This document shows positions 16,551 through 23,650 of a stretch of DNA of 41,539 bases, piece after piece. Under the pieces are notes generated by a model. That model worked only from the letters and a program-made list of their open reading frames with translations. It did no database searches and had not been told where the DNA came from. The stretch covers positions 1 through 41,539 of the IMG/VR virus record IMGVR_UViG_3300025030_000029; one strand, 5' to 3'. A program made the position numbers and the translations under genes. This stretch comes from a virus. Each line of letters opens with the position of its first letter. Within the stretch, counting starts at the first letter, position 1.

Positions 16551-16819
16551 GTGTTCGTCCTCCTCCAATTGCCAGCACCGTGTCTGGCTGATTTATTTAT
16601 TAGGTCACACCCTAAGAATCTAGCGTATGTGATCCAATTATCCTCTACCCCTGACCAAAAATCGTCAGTTTCCTCTAACACTTCCAAATAACACGGCTCC
16701 CCTGCTTCCTTGATGACTTTGTATTTGTGTTGTTTAAACCTTGCAACGGGGTCCCACGTAATACCGATATATACGAGCCTGTGTGTATTCTCGGTAAAAA
16801 TGCCGTAAACATATAGCAT
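16541..16819 (-). CDS. GIY-YIG nuclease
   Basis: A 92-residue single-domain protein. Strands with V-Y-G (4-6) and V-Y-I-G (16-19), Arg27 and His31 in D-P-V-A-R-F-K-Q-H, Glu59 before N-W-I, and the terminal L-I-N-K motif fit the complete GIY-YIG core, as in UvrC- or Slx1-like nucleases. It lacks an extra DNA-binding domain. The start overlaps the XRE stop as TAATG. It could repair or cut DNA, or have moved as a homing enzyme; position in the operon favours a phage function. Confidence 0.85.
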   Translation of the reverse strand: MLYVYGIFTENTHRLVYIGITWDPVARFKQHKYKVIKEAGEPCYLEVLEETDDFWSGVEDNWITYARFLGCDLINKSARHGAGNWRRTNTWS

Positions 16820-16998
16820 TACGCCAGATCCTCCTTCTTACACTTCATGCTCTGCGCAATCAGAGCCGCCGTACCTGCCGACACATCATCCCCCTTCATC
16901 GCCTTGCGTATCGTGTTGAAGGATAGACCGGACTTGACCGCCAACTCTTCGGCCCTCATGTGGCCTTTCATCTTCTTTCCCAGCCTAGTAAGTATCAT
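16819..16998 (-). CDS. Cro-like XRE-family regulator
   Basis: A 59-residue HTH protein: R-A-E-E-L-A-V-K-S-G-L-S-F-N-T-I-R-K-A-M-K-G and A-G-T-A-A-L-I-A give the five-helix XRE/Cro fold with no dimerisation domain, so it is Cro-sized. It is the first gene of the left-going operon, with AAGGAGGAAC before the ATG. The 18-bp dyad just upstream over its own -10 box is the likely binding site, giving autoregulation and a possible switch with the right-going promoter. It is too short for many gene callers. Confidence 0.8.
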   Translation of the reverse strand: MILTRLGKKMKGHMRAEELAVKSGLSFNTIRKAMKGDDVSAGTAALIAQSMKCKKEDLA

Positions 16999-17024
16999 GT
17001 GTTCCTCCTTGGTAGCTAAAATCT

Positions 17025-17042
17025 AGGTGAACACTATCACCT
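17025..17042. promoter_or_regulatory. Dyad operator over left-going promoter
   Basis: A perfect inverted repeat AGGTGA-ACACTA-TCACCT. The six central bases are exactly the left-going -10 box read on the other strand. Arms and spacing resemble lambdoid Cro/CI operators (the half-site TATCACC). The XRE protein encoded 27 bases away is the probable ligand; binding would shut its own promoter. I see no second perfect copy nearby. Confidence 0.7.
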
Positions 17043-17059
17043 TGTAAAAAGATTGTCAA
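17031..17059 (-). promoter_or_regulatory. Left-going promoter of the XRE operon
   Basis: On the reverse strand, a perfect -35 TTGACA (17054-17059), a 17-base spacer and -10 TAGTGT (17031-17036). The -10 lies inside the dyad operator. The predicted start gives a leader of about 25 bases before the XRE ATG at 16998. Confidence 0.7.
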
Positions 17060-17103
17060 CAAAAACATATAGAAAATAAATTACATAAATGCTCACAAAA
17101 GAG

Positions 17104-17132
17104 TTGACTTGTATACTGGCATGATTTAAGGT
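17104..17132 (+). promoter_or_regulatory. Right-going early promoter
   Basis: TTGACT (17104-17109), 17-base spacer and a weak -10 TAAGGT (17127-17132). A TATACT hexamer at 17112-17117 could be an alternative -10 but has a poor -35. The region is visibly A+T-rich compared with neighbouring genes. GAGTTGA (17101-17107) and its inverse TCAACTC (17151-17157) bracket the promoter and may be regulator half-sites. Confidence 0.5.
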
Positions 17133-17177
17133 TACGCATCACTTAACGGATCAACTCACAGCACAAAGGGGGAGAAG

Positions 17178-17516
17178 ATGACAACAGCTAACGCAATAGA
17201 CGATCTTTACAAGAGGGTTAGAGCAATGGTGCCGGAAGCAACAAGCGTATCGGTTAATGCATCCAGGCAAACCAGCGGAGACGGTGAGCGTGTTTTTTCC
17301 AGTTATACGATCATGTTGCATTGTGCAGGGGCAACCATGGCCCACGCTTCCAGCCTCCCCAACGAGGATAAGGCTATCACCGAAACCATGCGGCAGGTCG
17401 AGAGATACCGCAAAGCCAAGGCCGCACTTCCCGAAGTTTGCCCCACTTGTGGCACCGCAAAGCCCGTATCCTGCTGCACCATCCCCGCTGAACTGGCACC
17501 CACGGAGGAGCTTTAG
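17178..17516 (+). CDS. Hypothetical protein with C-terminal zinc ribbon
   Basis: A 112-residue protein and the first gene of the early right-going operon, with GGGGGAGAAG before the ATG. Residues 1-80 look alpha/beta and small; the end has C-P-T-C-G and a CC pair, suggesting a partial zinc ribbon. Early phage proteins of this sort often act on host factors, but nothing here shows a target. Confidence 0.65.
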   Translation: MTTANAIDDLYKRVRAMVPEATSVSVNASRQTSGDGERVFSSYTIMLHCAGATMAHASSLPNEDKAITETMRQVERYRKAKAALPEVCPTCGTAKPVSCCTIPAELAPTEEL

Positions 17517-17518
17517 CC

Positions 17519-17668
17519 ATGGGACAGTGCATGTGTGGTGCTGACGATTGCCCCCGCTGTTACCCTGACCGCTTCAACTACTGCCCCATCCATGGCCGGT
17601 ACAGCGAAGACCTTGAAGACTGCCCCGCATGTGAGCGGGAGATTGAAGACGACGAATTCAAAAACTGA
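17519..17668 (+). CDS. 49-residue Cys-rich zinc-binding peptide
   Basis: An ORF with GGAGGAGC before ATG at 17519, three bases after the preceding stop. It carries C-M-C, C-P-R-C, C-P-I-H and C-P-A-C, so about half of its length is metal-ligand motifs, followed by an acidic C-terminus. It fits a small double zinc ribbon. Function unknown; a longer frame starting at 17535 in the exonuclease phase lies across it and is rejected. Confidence 0.65.
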   Translation: MGQCMCGADDCPRCYPDRFNYCPIHGRYSEDLEDCPACEREIEDDEFKN

Positions 17669-17696
17669 AGTTCAACCATCCCAAGGAGGGGACACA

Positions 17697-18365
17697 ATGA
17701 AAACGATCTATCTGGACATCGAAACAATCCCGACACAGAAGCCCGGTGCAATGGAAGCCATCAAGTCGAATCTCCAGCCGCCGGGGAACATTTCCAAATC
17801 CGAAACCATCGCCGCATGGTGGAAGGAAAAAGCACCGGCAGCGGTAGACGAACAGTACCGGAAGACCGCGTTGAACGGCACCGAGGGGGAGATAGTGTGC
17901 ATCGGGTGGGCGCTTGACAACGGGGATACTTTCAGCGTGTCCAGGGGGCTTGACGGCTCCGAGGCTTCCATACTGGCAGAGTTTTTCGGCCACATGGACG
18001 CCGCCACGCAGTCTCAGCCGCTGTGGGTCGGTCACAACATCATCAGCTTTGACCTGCGCTACCTTTTCCAACGCGCCGTAATCACCGGCGTCAATCCCCT
18101 TCAGCCGCTTCCTCATGACACCCGTTACAACGGGGAGAAGGTCTATGACACCATGCTGGCGTGGGCCGGATGGGGCAACCGGATCAGCCTTGTCAACCTT
18201 TGCGCGGCACTGGCGATCCCGGTCAAGCAGGGTGATATTACCGGCGCGACCGTGTGGGACGCGATCCAAGCCGGGAGAATTGCCGATGTTGCCGATTACT
18301 GCCGCGAGGATGTAGCGGCAACGCGGGAAGCCTACCACCGTATGACTTTTGGGCAGAGACGCTAA
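17697..18365 (+). CDS. 3'-5' exonuclease, DEDDy (PolB-exonuclease-like)
   Basis: A 222-residue RNase H-fold exonuclease. Asp7 and Glu9 lie in Y-L-D-I-E-T, Asp119 in H-N-I-I-S-F-D-L, and Tyr201/Asp205 in D-Y-C-R-E-D-V, completing the DEDDy set. It resembles the stand-alone exonuclease domain related to family B polymerases (DNA_pol_B_exo2). With ERF and NinB next, it probably makes single-stranded ends for annealing. The ATG at 17697 has CCAAGGAGGGG upstream and is preferred over an in-frame upstream GTG. Confidence 0.85.
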   Translation: MKTIYLDIETIPTQKPGAMEAIKSNLQPPGNISKSETIAAWWKEKAPAAVDEQYRKTALNGTEGEIVCIGWALDNGDTFSVSRGLDGSEASILAEFFGHMDAATQSQPLWVGHNIISFDLRYLFQRAVITGVNPLQPLPHDTRYNGEKVYDTMLAWAGWGNRISLVNLCAALAIPVKQGDITGATVWDAIQAGRIADVADYCREDVAATREAYHRMTFGQRR

Positions 18366-18389
18366 AACTAGATCAACAAGGGGGGGAGT

Positions 18390-18986
18390 ATGAACATTTA
18401 CAAGAAACTGCAACTATGCCGCAAGGAACTCAAGTCCTTGCCGATACCGGAGAGCGGGAACAACAAGTTTGCCGGTTACACTTACATGGAGTTGGGCGAC
18501 TTCTTGCCGCATATCGTGGACCTTTGCGAAGCCCACGGCCTTTGCACTCTCATTTCTTTCGGGGAGACAGCAACCTTAACCGTGGTCAACTCTGACAAGC
18601 CGGAAGAGCAGATCGTTTTCCATTCCCCCATGTCCACCGCCTCGCTGAAAGGGTGCCATGAGATTCAGAACCTGGGCGCGGTGGAAACTTACCTTCGTCG
18701 CTACCTGTACGTTTCCGCTTTCGACATTGTTGAGCATGACGCGCTTGACAGTACACAAGGGAAGGCAGAACCACAGCAGCAAGCGGCCAAATCTGCTCCA
18801 CAGGGCGACAACGACCCCGCCTTAATATCCGAGGCTCAGCAGAAGATGATCTTCGCCAAGATGAAGTCTAAGAACCTCGCGCCGGAGCTGCTGAAAGAGG
18901 CGTTCAAGGTAGAGGGTAGCAAGTTTCTCAAAAAGTCTCAGATGAACGATATTCTCGCATGGATTGACGGCCAAGCGCAGGCATGA
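18390..18986 (+). CDS. erf: ERF-family single-strand annealing protein
   Basis: A 198-residue protein. The core N-K-F-A-G-Y-T-Y-M-E-L-G-D, then G-C-H-E-I-Q-N-L-G-A-V-E-T-Y-L-R-R-Y and the acid-rich end of the domain match the ERF superfamily, founded by P22 Erf. It pairs complementary single strands and can circularise incoming DNA. The domain covers residues 1-130; a Gln/Ala-rich linker leads to a small helical C-terminal domain (about 145-195). Its stop overlaps the NinB start as ATGA. Confidence 0.88.
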   Translation: MNIYKKLQLCRKELKSLPIPESGNNKFAGYTYMELGDFLPHIVDLCEAHGLCTLISFGETATLTVVNSDKPEEQIVFHSPMSTASLKGCHEIQNLGAVETYLRRYLYVSAFDIVEHDALDSTQGKAEPQQQAAKSAPQGDNDPALISEAQQKMIFAKMKSKNLAPELLKEAFKVEGSKFLKKSQMNDILAWIDGQAQA

Positions 18987-19459
18987 AGACCACCATCATT
19001 CTATCGTCAGAGGAGCTCCGCAACAGGGCCATAGCGGTCCTGTTGCACCTTCCCCTTGATCCTGTATGCGAAATCGTAATCAGGGAGCACAAGAAGGACC
19101 GCAGCGCCTCACAACATTCACTTTACTGGCTTTGGATGACAGTCATTGCCAACGAACTTGGGGAGACAAAGGACGATATTCATCTCCGCTCAAAAAAGAT
19201 GTTTCTCGTCCCGATCTTTGAAAGAGATGATCCAGAAGGTTATGGCAAAATGATTGCAGCGGTGAGGTTGATCCACAAGCTGGACTTGAAAACTTCCGCT
19301 AAAACTTTGGCCTCGCAGATCGTCAAACTCACTTCAACAACCGATTGCACCGTCGCACAGTTCACCGAAATGCTCAACGACATAGAGAAATATTATATCA
19401 CACTCGGAATAACATTGCCGCATCCAGAGGACAGGTACATCGACGCAATGCAACGTTAG
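18983..19459 (+). CDS. ninB: NinB-like recombination protein
   Basis: A 158-residue protein resembling lambda NinB (Orf), a mediator that binds single-stranded DNA and SSB. Recognisable parts are the basic start of the core with K-K-D-R-S-A-S-Q-H-S-L-Y-W-L-W and the following helix with L-G-E-T-K-D-D-I-H. Lambda and P22 keep NinB close to their annealing proteins, which supports the assignment. The four-base overlap implies coupled translation with ERF. Confidence 0.78.
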   Translation: MKTTIILSSEELRNRAIAVLLHLPLDPVCEIVIREHKKDRSASQHSLYWLWMTVIANELGETKDDIHLRSKKMFLVPIFERDDPEGYGKMIAAVRLIHKLDLKTSAKTLASQIVKLTSTTDCTVAQFTEMLNDIEKYYITLGITLPHPEDRYIDAMQR

Positions 19460-19484
19460 GTCATTCAATGAATAAGGGGGGAGT

Positions 19485-19865
19485 ATGGCATCAGATCAAG
19501 TAATCAGCGCAAGGGTGCCGCAGGAAATCTTTGACCGATTCGGCGCCTTTGTGACGGCAGAATACGGCACGGAGCGCGGAGCCAGGACAGCGGCAGTAAT
19601 TGAGGCGTTGACGGCTCAAATGGCGGGTAGGGTTGTCAAGCCTTCTATCAAGCCGACCAAGATCAACATACTTGCGGCAATGGAGGAGCTGGGGCCGTCC
19701 ACCTGTCCCGAGATAGCCGGGCATCTCCGGTGCAGCGCGAATCAGGTAAGCAAGCGCATGGGAGAAATGCGGGACCAGAACAGGGTGGTTTCCGTGACCG
19801 CCCGTTTCAGCAAGGAAAGCAGCCGTAGGCTGGATGTCTGGACTATCTCCCAGGAGGGAAAATGA
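19485..19865 (+). CDS. DNA-binding protein: RHH-like plus winged helix
   Basis: A 126-residue protein in two parts. Residues 5-48 resemble a ribbon-helix-helix (I-S-A-R-V-P-x-E-I-F then helix and T-A-A-V-I-E-A-L). Residues 58-122 resemble a winged helix (I-L-A-A-M-E-E-L-G, P-E-I-A-G-H-L, S-A-N-Q-V-S-K-R-M recognition helix, W-T-I-S wing). It could regulate early genes or take part in replication initiation. Its end overlaps the next start as ATGA. Confidence 0.6.
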   Translation: MASDQVISARVPQEIFDRFGAFVTAEYGTERGARTAAVIEALTAQMAGRVVKPSIKPTKINILAAMEELGPSTCPEIAGHLRCSANQVSKRMGEMRDQNRVVSVTARFSKESSRRLDVWTISQEGK

Positions 19866-20191
19866 GCGAAGGGACTAAGCACGATCAGCAGAAAATGGAC
19901 TGGTCATTATTGCCTCTTGAATTTGTGGAGGATCTTGTCCCGGTATTCACGCTGGGAGAGCAGAGATACACCTACGAGAACTGGCGCAAGGACTTCGGGC
20001 CGGACTATCAGCGCCGGTTCATCGCCGCCTTGAAGCGTCACCTTGACGAAGTAGAGCGGCACGGCTCCCTCGCAATAAACGAGAAGGACGGAGACGTTTA
20101 CCACCTCGCCCAGGTAGCATGGAACGCGCTCACCCTGCTCTACCATGCCAAGGCAAAGGAGACACCGAATGAAGGGCATCCTTCTCTGTAA
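19862..20191 (+). CDS. dATP/dGTP diphosphohydrolase-like (DUF5664) protein
   Basis: A 109-residue protein that begins K-H-D-Q-Q-K-M-D-W-S-L-L-P, the hallmark start of the DUF5664/dGTP_diPhyd_N group, followed by Y-x-x-x-N-W-R-K and a helix with R-H-L-D-E-V, then D-x-D-V-Y-H-L-A-Q-V-A-W-N-A. The pattern of acidic and His residues suits an all-alpha nucleotide pyrophosphohydrolase. It could hydrolyse dNTPs. No partner of the Z-DNA pathway (PurZ) is seen, so a role in base exchange is not supported. Confidence 0.65.
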   Translation: MSEGTKHDQQKMDWSLLPLEFVEDLVPVFTLGEQRYTYENWRKDFGPDYQRRFIAALKRHLDEVERHGSLAINEKDGDVYHLAQVAWNALTLLYHAKAKETPNEGHPSL

Positions 20192-20357
20192 AAAGTGCAT
20201 GGGAACCGGCAAGGACCGGACCAAGCTGCCGATCCGCGCCAAGGTGCCGGGAACCTCGCCGGGACTGGACAGGTATAAACTCGTGCAGCCTCTATGCAGT
20301 AGTTGCGGGGGAACGGGGGAAAGCACAACAATTCCCTTGCCCTCTGCCCCTCATTAG
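20169..20357 (+). CDS. 62-residue protein with two DnaJ-type CxxCxGTG motifs
   Basis: The start at 20169 has AAAGGAGA six bases upstream and overlaps the previous gene by 23 bases. Two units, C-K-K-C-M-G-T-G (7-14) and C-S-S-C-G-G-T-G (43-50), would bind one zinc as in half of a DnaJ cysteine-rich domain. It is shorter than but related in motif to the gene at 13253. An in-frame ATG at 20145 lacks a good site. Confidence 0.65.
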   Translation: MKGILLCKKCMGTGKDRTKLPIRAKVPGTSPGLDRYKLVQPLCSSCGGTGESTTIPLPSAPH

Positions 20358-20421
20358 TGGTAAAGTGGGGGTACAACTGAATAGAACCTCACCGGGCAGG
20401 ATGAGGATCACCATACGACTT

Positions 20422-20491
20422 TGGCCCCAACTGGGGGCCAGTCTGCAAGGCCCCTTAGAGACTGCCCTCTCTTTGGGGCCTTGCCTTTTTT
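20422..20491 (+). terminator. Terminator with competing hairpin (attenuator-like leader)
   Basis: Hairpin 1: TGGCCCC (20422-20428) with GGGGCCA (20434-20440). Hairpin 2: CAAGGCCCC (20446-20454) with GGGGCCTTG (20475-20483), followed by CCTTTTTT, a standard intrinsic terminator. The right arm of hairpin 1 can instead pair with the left arm of hairpin 2 (six GC pairs, nine-base loop), which would break the terminator. It stands 13 bases before the HNH gene start. Confidence 0.75.
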
Positions 20492-20503
20492 AAGGAGGAA
20501 ATT

Positions 20504-21001
20504 ATGAACTACGCGCAGCAGATCAAGCACCCATTATGGCAAAAGAAGAGGCTGGAAGTGTTAGAGGCAAGTGGTTTTGAATGTGAAAACTGTGGAGACA
20601 AGGAAGAGACACTGCATGTGCATCATCCGTTTTACCGCAGGGGAGCAATGATATGGGAATACGAAAAAAGTGAACTTGAGTGTCTGTGCAACAAGTGCCA
20701 TAAAAGTGCTCACGCCTTAGATGAAAAGATAAGGTTGTCGCTGAGCAAATGTTCGATTACAGACAAGGAAAAGGTTATGGGCTACATTTCGGCGCTCAAT
20801 GCCGACTTCTACAAGGATGATGCCCCTAATATAGACCTTGCCTCGTATGAATCAATCGAAGGTGCTTTTGACGCCTATGCAGCCGACTTAGTATTGGATA
20901 GCAAGAGCAGGTTTGTTGATTTACTGGTGTCAAACATTAATGGGGTGACTGACTTCCGTAGTTTCAAGAACGCGGTCATTTTAAGCAAGTGGAAACTCTA
21001 A
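20504..21001 (+). CDS. HNH endonuclease
   Basis: A 165-residue protein. The HNH core spans residues 9-70: P-L-W-Q-K-K-R-L-E-V-L, C27-x2-C30, H40-H41-P-F-Y-R-R-G, then C62-x2-C65-H66-x3-H70, with paired Cys binding a structural zinc. Residues 75-165 are a helical, acidic domain of unknown type. By eye it is more A+T-rich than its neighbours and has its own leader/terminator, suggesting later acquisition, perhaps as a homing endonuclease. The AAGGAGG site is eight bases before ATG. Confidence 0.85.
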   Translation: MNYAQQIKHPLWQKKRLEVLEASGFECENCGDKEETLHVHHPFYRRGAMIWEYEKSELECLCNKCHKSAHALDEKIRLSLSKCSITDKEKVMGYISALNADFYKDDAPNIDLASYESIEGAFDAYAADLVLDSKSRFVDLLVSNINGVTDFRSFKNAVILSKWKL

Positions 21002-21016
21002 AAAGGAGCTTGCAAA

Positions 21017-21934
21017 ATGGCCCGACCAAAGAAAGCCACCGTTGATTATTTCCCTCACATGACTGAACACGGATCAACTCTTTTCATCCTTCAAAACCGT
21101 TGGGGTAATGATGGATACGCGGCATGGTTCAAAATCCTTGAGCGTGTAGGCTCGACCGATGGTCTGTACATTGACTGTCGAAAGGCGGGCGCATGGCATT
21201 TCCTCATAGCCTACACCAATGTGACTGAACAGGTGCTCACGGACATATTAGACACCCTGGCCGAGCTTGGCAAGATCGACAAGTCGCTATGGAGCAGCAA
21301 GGTTATTTACTGCCAGAAATTAGTTGATGGTGTGGTGGATGCTTTCCGCCGCCGTCTCAATGTGCTACCAACCCGTGCAGCAGTTTTCATTGCATGTGAC
21401 CTTGCACCAAAAGAGTTTCTGACGGAAGATTGCTCGTTAAATGAGGCCGCAGTACCAGTTATAGACGTTGATGCTGTCAGAAGTACAGAAAGGGAAAGGG
21501 AAAGGGAAAGGGAAAGGGAAAGAACTACTACAACCCTTTCTGCATCTCTCGATGCAGAGCAACCCCCCTCTGTTGAGTTTTACCTCACAGCCAAGAAAAG
21601 GAAATTGTCCGGTGAGAGGTTGAAAACCTTTGACGAGTTTATGGACATCTTCAAAGACAAGCGGGGGAGAGCGCAAGCGGCTGATTCATGGATAGACATT
21701 AAACCCCTCACCCGCGCAGTTTTCGACCAGATAATAAAAGCCGCCAAGCTCTACGCAGAACAGAGGCCACAAATGATAGCCGACAAAAGAACCCCTAAAA
21801 TGGCGCAGGGTTGGCTCACTGCGCGGAGGTGGGAAGATGAGGGGATGCCCAACACAGCATTGCCGCTGACCCAGCAGGAAGAATCAGACAAGCAGTTAGC
21901 CTATTACCGATCATTGGGGTACGACATACCATGA
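21017..21934 (+). CDS. Replication initiation protein (Lin1244/DUF4373-like N-terminus)
   Basis: A 305-residue protein. Residues 1-115 match the DUF4373/Lin1244 type found at the start of phage replication proteins: Y-F-P-H-M, N-R-W-G-N-D-G-Y-A-A-W-F-K-I-L-E. Residues 157-170 are an (ER) repeat encoded by a hexamer tandem. The C-terminal third is helical and may contact the helicase. It overlaps DnaB by four bases, as lambda O/P-type pairs do. It probably binds the origin, perhaps within its own gene. Confidence 0.7.
   Translation: MARPKKATVDYFPHMTEHGSTLFILQNRWGNDGYAAWFKILERVGSTDGLYIDCRKAGAWHFLIAYTNVTEQVLTDILDTLAELGKIDKSLWSSKVIYCQKLVDGVVDAFRRRLNVLPTRAAVFIACDLAPKEFLTEDCSLNEAAVPVIDVDAVRSTERERERERERERTTTTLSASLDAEQPPSVEFYLTAKKRKLSGERLKTFDEFMDIFKDKRGRAQAADSWIDIKPLTRAVFDQIIKAAKLYAEQRPQMIADKRTPKMAQGWLTARRWEDEGMPNTALPLTQQEESDKQLAYYRSLGYDIP
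21488..21557 (+). repeat. GGGAAA hexamer repeat (G4 motif) plus perfect hairpin; possible origin
   Basis: Five GGG tracts separated by AAA (21492-21518) form a classical quadruplex motif on the coding strand. Eighteen bases after the repeat ends is CTGCATC-TCTC-GATGCAG (21540-21557), a perfect 7-bp hairpin. Both sit inside the replication-protein gene, the place where lambdoid phages keep their origin iterons. The unit of six preserves the frame when copy number changes. Confidence 0.5.
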
Positions 21935-23232
21935 ACTTTTGCGATGAGATAGCCGAGAGGGAACTGATAGGGAACTTGCTGAACGACGCCGATTGCGCCG
22001 TTGAGGTGATGGGACTCCTTTCAGCCGAAGATTTTTCGGATGCGAGACTTGCAACGGCCTACAATGCCTTTTGTGAGGCCTACGCCAGCGACGAGCGTAC
22101 CGACTTGAGGATGATAGCGGAAAAGGCCAGTATAGCCCCCTCCTTCCTCGCTGAGTGCATGGAGCTAGGTTTCATGTCTGCCAACATCAAATGGCGGGCG
22201 GGTAAAATCGTTGACCATGCGCACCGTCGCCGGACTTTGTTGGAGTGCCGCCAGCTAGCCGCCGAACTCACCGATATGACCGGGGCGCAGATCAGCGGGA
22301 GACTTTCCGAGATAGCGGCGGGGATCACCATCAAGTCGGCCGACAAGAAAATCTATGGCGGAAACGATCTGATTAAAAGGGTGATGGCCTCACAGGAACA
22401 GCGCAGGAAGGGCAAAGGCGCGATAGACGGCATACTGACAGGCTACTATTACCTTGACCAGCAGATAAGGGGCATGAAGCCTAAACGGGTGACTGTCATT
22501 GCAGCCGGTACAGGATTCGGCAAGACCAGTCTGGCACTCAACCTTTTCAACAACGCAGTTAAAGCGAAAGTGCCAAGCCTCTACATCTCCAACGAGAACG
22601 ACGTGGACGATAACCTAGACCGGCTTTGCGGCATGACTGCCAAGGTTGACATGAAAGAGGTAGAAAGTGGATCCGCTTACGATACGGTTTGCTTTTCCTT
22701 CGCCAAACTCTACAAGGATAAACCAGTTTACATTTCCGACAACTCCCCCAGGAACATAGACGAGGTGTGCGCCACTATCAGCAAGTATGCTATCCAGCAC
22801 AACGTCAAGCTGGCAGTGGTTGACTACATCGGGGAAATCAGCGGGGAAGGCAGGCAAAAGGAAAGTGAAGAGGCGATGTTTGCCCGCTACAGCCAGCGAT
22901 TAGTTGACTGCGCCAAAACTCACGGAGTCCACATCATCGTACTGGCGCAGCTCAACAGGGAAGGCAACAAGAAGGGGAAGCCGGGCAAGGCTGAACTCGC
23001 CCTCTGTTTCCGTCTGGCTCAGAAGGCCCACACCATGCTTTTGTTCTGGCAGGACGAAGATCAAGACGTTATCACCATCGAGAAGAACCGGCAGGGACCG
23101 GCCAAGATTGATATGGCAATGACCTTTGACCGACCTACCCAAAGGATAACCGAAGAAGGCTTTTGGGGGAGTGCTAAAAAAGAGATATTTCGGCCACGCA
23201 AGAACGACGCAGACGCGCCATGCGCTTTTTAG
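21931..23232 (+). CDS. dnaB: Replicative DNA helicase, DnaB family
   Basis: A 433-residue hexameric helicase. Residues 1-130 form the helical N-domain that interacts with primase. The RecA-like motor has Walker A G-T-G-F-G-K-T-S (193-200), Walker B V-V-D-Y (295-298) and the downstream V-L-A-Q-L-N-R motif. Length is near that of bacterial DnaB (about 470). Its start overlaps the initiator stop (ATGA), so the two are made together. Phage-encoded helicase plus initiator suggests it recruits host primase and polymerase, which are not encoded here. Confidence 0.93.
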   Translation: MNFCDEIAERELIGNLLNDADCAVEVMGLLSAEDFSDARLATAYNAFCEAYASDERTDLRMIAEKASIAPSFLAECMELGFMSANIKWRAGKIVDHAHRRRTLLECRQLAAELTDMTGAQISGRLSEIAAGITIKSADKKIYGGNDLIKRVMASQEQRRKGKGAIDGILTGYYYLDQQIRGMKPKRVTVIAAGTGFGKTSLALNLFNNAVKAKVPSLYISNENDVDDNLDRLCGMTAKVDMKEVESGSAYDTVCFSFAKLYKDKPVYISDNSPRNIDEVCATISKYAIQHNVKLAVVDYIGEISGEGRQKESEEAMFARYSQRLVDCAKTHGVHIIVLAQLNREGNKKGKPGKAELALCFRLAQKAHTMLLFWQDEDQDVITIEKNRQGPAKIDMAMTFDRPTQRITEEGFWGSAKKEIFRPRKNDADAPCAF

Positions 23233-23241
23233 GGGGATTCA

Positions 23242-23439
23242 ATGATTATCAGAGACTTGGTTGGTTATGAGGTGTGGGAATGTGACAAGGAAGAGGCAAG
23301 GACGCTTTGGGTGTCTAACCCCGATGACCGATGGAGGATCTGGACCCATGAGGAGGTAGACGCGCACATGCTCAGCGATCCCGACACCATACTGGACATG
23401 ATCCAGAAGAAAGAGAACCAGCCGGGGGAATACCTATGA
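23242..23439 (+). CDS. Hypothetical small acidic protein
   Basis: A 65-residue acidic protein, with W-E-C-D-K-E-E-A and a helical C-terminal half. It begins nine bases after DnaB with AGGGGG. The stop overlaps the next start as ATGA. Family unknown. Confidence 0.6.
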   Translation: MIIRDLVGYEVWECDKEEARTLWVSNPDDRWRIWTHEEVDAHMLSDPDTILDMIQKKENQPGEYL

Positions 23440-23597
23440 AAGCAAAAATGATTAAATCTCATTGGCCCTCAGACATTCCCAACGGAACTATCGGCGAGGT
23501 CAAAGGACAGTCAAAAGAATGGACAACGGTTGAATGGTCTACCGGCCACGTTCTGAGGATGCACGATTATGAGATTGAGGTAAGAACTAACGGATAG
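23436..23597 (+). CDS. 53-residue small beta-barrel-like protein
   Basis: An ORF coupled to the previous gene by an ATGA overlap. The pattern G-T-I-G-E-V-K-G then W-T-T-V-E-W-S-T-G-H and L-R-M-H-D-Y-E-I-E-V suggests a KOW/SH3-like barrel, common among tiny phage proteins. No specific function can be stated. Too short for usual length cutoffs. Confidence 0.55.
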   Translation: MKAKMIKSHWPSDIPNGTIGEVKGQSKEWTTVEWSTGHVLRMHDYEIEVRTNG

Positions 23598-23650
23598 TAT
23601 GGCAGTACACAACATTTAGAGCGGGTGTTAAGCCTGCGAGGGAGGGATGC

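Noticed and set aside
17535-17696. Longer 5' end for the exonuclease
   Set aside because: It would run across the Cys-rich 49-residue gene; the ATG at 17697 has an excellent ribosome-binding site and begins the catalytic motif.
19862-20191. Evidence for a Z-genome (diaminopurine) phage
   Set aside because: No PurZ, DatZ or family A polymerase partner is present.
21488-21522. Possible CRISPR or phase-variation repeat
   Set aside because: Units are 6 bases with no spacers, so not CRISPR. Unit length divisible by three means copy changes do not shift the frame.
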